DNA from: Polyrhizophydium stewartii | Lineage: Eukaryota; Chytridiomycota; Chytridiomycetes; Rhizophydiales | DNA: 13,777 nt | NCBI GenBank assembly: GCA_027604665.1 | Contig: JADGIZ010000432.1 | Span: forward strand, 1-13,777 | Direction of reading: 5' to 3' | Shown here: one piece after another, positions 9,901 through 13,777 of the stretch | Numbering within the stretch: the stretch's first letter is position 1 | Layout of the letters: each line of letters starts with the position of its first letter | Position numbers and translations under genes: made by a program | The notes under the pieces: model-generated | Told to the model about the DNA's origin: nothing | Databases searched by the model: none | Seen by the model: the letters and a program-made list of their open reading frames with translations, nothing else

Positions 9901-12900
9901 GCCAAGTTGCTGGAGCGCGACCGCGGCAGCCATGAAAGACTGTACACCCCAATGACGCAGCCCAAGAAGCTGAGCTTCTCGCACCCTGCAGCGCAGCCAA
10001 GCCGCCAGGGGGGAGCGCCGCTGCAGTCTGTTGTGGTCGACAGCGGCCGCGATAAGGGCGGCAAGAGCGGCGAGGGAGGCGACAACGACAACGAGGACGA
10101 TGGAGACGAGGCCGAGTTTACGGTCATGTCGATCGACGAGGGCATGAACGTGCAGGCGCAGTCGAACAGCAATCTCGAGCCACGCATCGGCACGCGCAAG
10201 CGGTCCTTGGGCGACGGCCTCGACGCCAAGAGCGGCACGTCGCGCTCGTCGTCCGAGCAGGCCATGTCGACGATGCGCGACTCGCTGCGCAGCAAGCTGC
10301 GCGGCGAACTCAATGTGCTGCGTATATCGGCGATCTTGATCACGCTGATCCTGATCGCGATTTACTGTGTCATGTACGGCGAGTTTTACTACCATGTCCA
10401 GAAGATCGCCAGTGGGCTCGACGCGCGCATCTAGTAGGCCTCACTGCGTCGGTTTGGAGATGCACAGAGTTGCGGCCGCTGACAGCGAGTGCGTCGCCGG
10501 TGCCAGCTCGACTTCGCGCGAGTACCTTGCCGGAGCCGTGTTTCGGCGCACACGCTTGCTGCGCGAGCTGTATGCGACCAACAACGTACCGAGGGCCGTC
10601 GCGGTTCAATACCTGCTTGCCAACAACTCGCGCGATCTTGCGGCAACGCAGTGGTGGCTGTATTCGAAACTCGGCGCGGACGAGCTCGCGGTCGTAAGTG
10701 CTGATTTGATGAGAATTATCGCCTGAAATAATGACCTGACATGGACCGCGGGAACGCGCTGCAGGTGGACGTCAACGCCACGTACTACCCAACGACGCTG
10801 GGCAAGCAAAAGACCAAGATGACCATGTTCCAGATCGGAACGGTGAGCGGTGCGAACTGATGAGCCATTTTGTCTCCGCGGGTATTCACGCATCTCTCAT
10901 GCTCGTGCAGCAACTGTCCAACGCGGGCTTCGGAGCCTCGACGATTCCGTTTTCGAGCTTGGCCAACCTCAACACCGACAACAACTATAACTTTGTGGTG
11001 ATGAACTTTCCGGGCATCCTAAACATTTTTGAGTCCGCGGTGTGTATATGTACCATGTGATATTGTGGCATGTTTGGAAACTGACGCGCCGGTCGCATGC
11101 CAGAATGGCAACATTTTCAAGACCCAGGCAAAAAGCGTCCAGGATATGCTCATCACCGTGACGAGCATCACCGTCGTTGGCATCTCCGCGGCCATTGGCC
11201 TGATCTACTTGTACATTCTCAAGGTCGGCGCATTCATACGCAAGCAGCGGCTCGGGCTGTCTGTGTTTACGGGCGTGTCGCGGCCGGTCGTTCGCTCGCA
11301 GTTCAAGGTGCGGTGTCCGCATGGGTTGTCCGCGTGGCAGTGAGCGGGCCAAGCGCTTCTGACGAGTGCATGCAACGACAGATATGGGAGGAGATCAAGG
11401 AGCTTGATGTGCTCGGATTCGGCGAGCGGGATATGGCGCGGTCTGCGGACAAGCGGCAGGGGGCCAATGCCCGCAAGCGTTCGTCGTTGTTTGGCCTCTT
11501 GCACTATTTCGGTTTTATTGTCGTGTGAGTTTGGATGGCAGAGAGCTTGAACCAGCGATCAGGTTCTCCGGTTAAGCCGCTCTGCAGCATCGTCGCTCTG
11601 GCAGTTGGGGCACTTTATTTCTACTTTAGTATGGTCTCTGCGTTCAACGCCAACTACGTGATCGCTCAAGTGGTACGAGGACGGTCATGGACGAGGCCAA
11701 AGACTGAGCTGTGGTTTGCTGACGATTATTGCGACCACACTTAGTTTGGCCTTGCGCGCACGTACACTATCCGCGCAGTCACGATGGTGCACGAGATTGT
11801 GTGGTTTGATGCGAACGTGTGGACGACGTGGAACGAGCTTGTTGCGACGTTTTTGGATGACGTTGCGTCACTCAAGAGCTCGGTCGACCAGATGATTGGT
11901 GGGGACGCACCGAATGCTTTGGGATACACATACGCGAGAGCGGTGCTCACACGTGCGTGGCTGCTGGACAGGCGGCAGCCAGATGGGCGGAATGACAGCC
12001 CCAGGTGTCGTCGGCTATGATCAATCGCTGTTACAAATCTTGGTCAACATATGCCTTCCAACTGACGGCGTCACATGTGCTCAACGAGCGACCATGACGG
12101 ATGCAAACTACCTGCAGCTGCGCAGCGGTCTTGCACGAGTGACGCTCGAGATTGAGATGGCGCTGGATCGGATTGCCAACAATATCAAGTACGGCGGCTC
12201 GGACCCAACGCTGACGGACATGAGCCTCATTGAGGCGGTCTTTTACCCGGACTCTGACCAGGGATGGCAGAGAATGATTGACCAGCTCGACTACCTCAAC
12301 GACAACTTGATGGCTCAGGCAAACTCATGGAACCTGGCGCTGCTGATCGTGGGCCTCATCGTGGCAGCGTATGGTATGATATTTGTGTTGCAGACGACGA
12401 TCCAGTTTTGCGATCGACTCGACGCGGGCATTGTGGAGCTGATTGTACGGTGCGTTGTCGCGGTTGGGCAGCTTGGTTGCGGCACCAGTGGATTGGGCGA
12501 ACGAGTGATGATGCTGACGCAACGCTCCGCAGCATGCCGCCCGAGGTCAAGGCCGCGCCGTGCTTCCAGAGCGGCGTGCAGCGGTTCCTGGACGAAGGCA
12601 AGAACGACATCACAATCTCGGACATTGTGCCGGCGCTGTTTTCGAGCAAGGCACGCAAGCGGCTGTTTGAAAAGCTCAAGGAGCGGCGGGCACGCAAGAA
12701 GGCCGAAGCTGCGATCGCAACCGGAAATGCGTGCGCCTTGATTAGGGTTGCCGAGGAGGGCGAGAGCGGAGATCTTGCGTCGGACAAGCCCATGCCGATG
12801 CAAGCCACGGAGAAGAAGTCGAGCGCGGCGCTGCTGACCAAGGAGCGGCAGGGGTCCAAGCTGAGCATTGCGTTTGCGACCAAGCCGACGATAGCGAGCG

Positions 12901-13493
12901 CGCCGCTCGACGAGGGCGAGCTGGACGAGGACGAGGCAGGGGCCGGTGCTGATGCTGGTGCGGACGAGCGCAAGGACGTTGTCACGGCGCTCAAGAGCGC
13001 ATCTGGGCAAGGCTCAATGGGCAGCGGAACCAACATGCGGTCGGCGGGGGTGGAGCGGCCGATGCTGCCGTCGATCCTGCGCAACTCGGTGACGCGGCTC
13101 GCATCGATGGGCGGCGACCCGGAGGGCTCTGTGGCCATTGCGATCCCGCCTCCGCTGTCGGCGCGGGCCGAGTCGTCGGCGGGGCTTGTTGGCGGGTCGG
13201 CGCCAGCGCACACGAGCGTGCCGATGCAGCTGTCGTCGAGCGCGGGGATGCAGGCGCCGCACGATGCGCGGCGGCCGCAGCTGCCGCCGCTGCGGCAGGC
13301 GCCGCCGTCGCCGTTGCCGATTGGATCTGGGCCGCGGCTCAACAGGGGCGAGCCACGCACGGTGGTGTTTGCCGACCACGAGCCGGGCGAGTTTGTGCGG
13401 AACCGCAGCTTTGCGGGTGAGGACACGTTGACGGCGCCTGACGGGGGCGCTGCACGGCAGCTGCGGCCGTCTGTGGGCGAGCGGGGGACGTAA
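6990..13493 (+). CDS. TmcB/TmcC-type polytopic membrane protein with cytosolic TPR-like region, 17 exons
   Basis: Proposed exons: 6990-7133, 7692-7952, 8139-8209, 8290-8433, 8519-8898, 8972-9210, 9293-9732, 9819-10411, 10470-10693, 10765-10842, 10911-11039, 11104-11307, 11382-11524, 11588-11672, 11745-11952, 12005-12449 and 12533-13493. Total 4749 nt, 1582 aa, all phases consistent. About seven or eight hydrophobic segments occupy residues 60-332. A helical region at about 345-600 follows, with TPR-like blocks (IHKIFKRGLVEFPEHPQLLM; FPKSVNYLRLYSKFAYEV) resembling the TPR part of tiny-macrocyst B/C proteins. An acidic linker comes next, then membrane segments near 729-750, 916-940, 1003-1030 and 1223-1243, separated by probably exoplasmic loops. 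A basic then Ser/Pro-rich tail spans 1264-1582. Biochemical function is unknown; a sensory or signalling role is only a guess. Less certain are the 8898 donor (8918 is an alternative), the 10411/10470 junction and the 12005 acceptor. Stop is TAA, followed by a second TAA. Confidence 0.82.
7134..7691 (+). other. 558-nt first intron of the TmcB-like gene
   Basis: It starts GTGAGT and ends ATAATTCAG, joining codon 48 to IMFYIVHDYKP in phase 0, and is three or more times longer than the other introns. The joined protein runs smoothly into a block I associate with TmcB-like N-termini, so no exon needs to lie inside. However, 7328-7582 (plus) and 7336-7638 (minus) are open and its composition is closer to balanced than its surroundings. 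An alternative exon, nested small gene or regulatory element cannot be excluded. No RNA gene or repeat is recognised. Confidence 0.6.
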
Positions 13494-13777
13494 TAACAGA
13501 AGCGGCATCAATAGCAGCAGCGGCCGTTGCGGCAGCAGAAGTGGCTGCGGCGATGTGCCAGCGGCGCGTGCCGGAGGTGCGTGCCGGGAGTGCTTCGCCG
13601 AGGCGGGTCGGGGCCAGCCGGCGATGCACGGCATCGCCGCGGCAGGCCGCCGCGCACACCGGGCCCGCGCGCGCCGCCGCGGGCCGCCTGGGCGCCCCCG
13701 CCGGCGGGGGGGGGGGGGGGCGCGGCGCCGCGGCAAGCGGGCGCGGGCAGCCGGCGCGCGGCGGCGAGAGCGTGCAG
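13494..13777. other. GC-rich 3' flank of the TmcB-like gene, no confident gene
   Basis: After the TAATAA stop there are GCA/GGC-type triplets and then extremely GC-rich sequence to the edge. No AATAAA is present; CAATAG near 13509 is the closest AT-rich word. A plus-strand frame starting with ATG at 13554 stays open to the window end, and minus-strand frames are open too, but both give Arg/Ala/Gly-rich low-complexity products expected from composition alone. Confidence 0.5.
13706..13720 (+). repeat. Homopolymer run of 15 G
   Basis: Fifteen consecutive G residues lie between GCC/GGC-rich arms. Such a run can form G-quadruplex DNA, is prone to replication slippage and is a common place for sequencing or assembly length errors. 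It lies outside the proposed coding sequences. Confidence 0.95.

Noticed and set aside
12356..13426. 356-codon minus-strand frame under the TmcB-like tail
   Set aside because: It is antisense to exons 16-17, Ser/Ala-rich with no recognisable motif, and explained by codon bias of the plus-strand coding sequence.
13014..13736. 240-codon minus-strand frame at the right edge
   Set aside because: It is an Arg/Pro/Leu-rich product of GC-rich triplets, overlaps the real plus-strand tail and has no domain-like pattern.
1..13777. Bacterial operon, phage, mobile element, CRISPR or tRNA/rRNA content
   Set aside because: All genes are intron-split and eukaryotic in family. I saw no transposase-like motif, terminal inverted repeats, regularly spaced repeats or tRNA-like cloverleaf in the gaps.

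Overview
The window reads as nuclear DNA of a GC-rich, flagellated eukaryote, most likely a zoosporic (chytrid-type) fungus. This is an inference from gene content: a tectonic homologue (a ciliary transition-zone family), a TmcB/TmcC-type multi-pass protein, a Sec7-type ARF-GEF and an ER-anchored Ubc6-type E2, all broken by many short introns. Nothing in the sequence names the species. I placed 30 introns by hand; 29 are 52-187 nt and one is 558 nt. Each was checked by reading-frame phase and, where possible, by recalled family motifs, not by alignment or RNA data.

Layout, left to right. (1) Minus strand, 1-2860: 5' part of a large ARF-GEF of the Sec7/BIG family (DCB and HUS domains, 835 codons), running off the left edge just before its catalytic domain. 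(2) Minus strand, 2933-4197: a three-exon, tail-anchored E2 of the Ubc6/UBE2J1 class, 327 aa. Only 72 nt separate its stop from the Sec7 start, and that gap holds an AATAAA. (3) Minus strand, 4341-6829: a ten-exon tectonic-family protein, 625 aa, with a signal peptide and the Cys-rich CDxNCCCDxDC-type motif. (4) Plus strand, 6990-13493: a 17-exon polytopic protein, 1582 aa, with a TmcB/TmcC-type TPR region between two sets of membrane segments and a long polar tail. The last 284 nt are a very GC-rich flank with a run of 15 G.

The tectonic and TmcB-like genes are divergent across a 160-bp interval, so they may share a promoter. The three minus-strand products all belong to the endomembrane or ciliary-membrane route: Sec7 at the trans-Golgi, Ubc6 in ER-associated degradation, and tectonic entering the ER and acting at the ciliary base. 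This is thematic neighbourhood only; I see no operon-like logic. The clearest window-wide signal is the intron grammar: donors are mostly GTGCGN instead of GTAAGT, and most introns carry a CTGAC branch site shortly before the AG.
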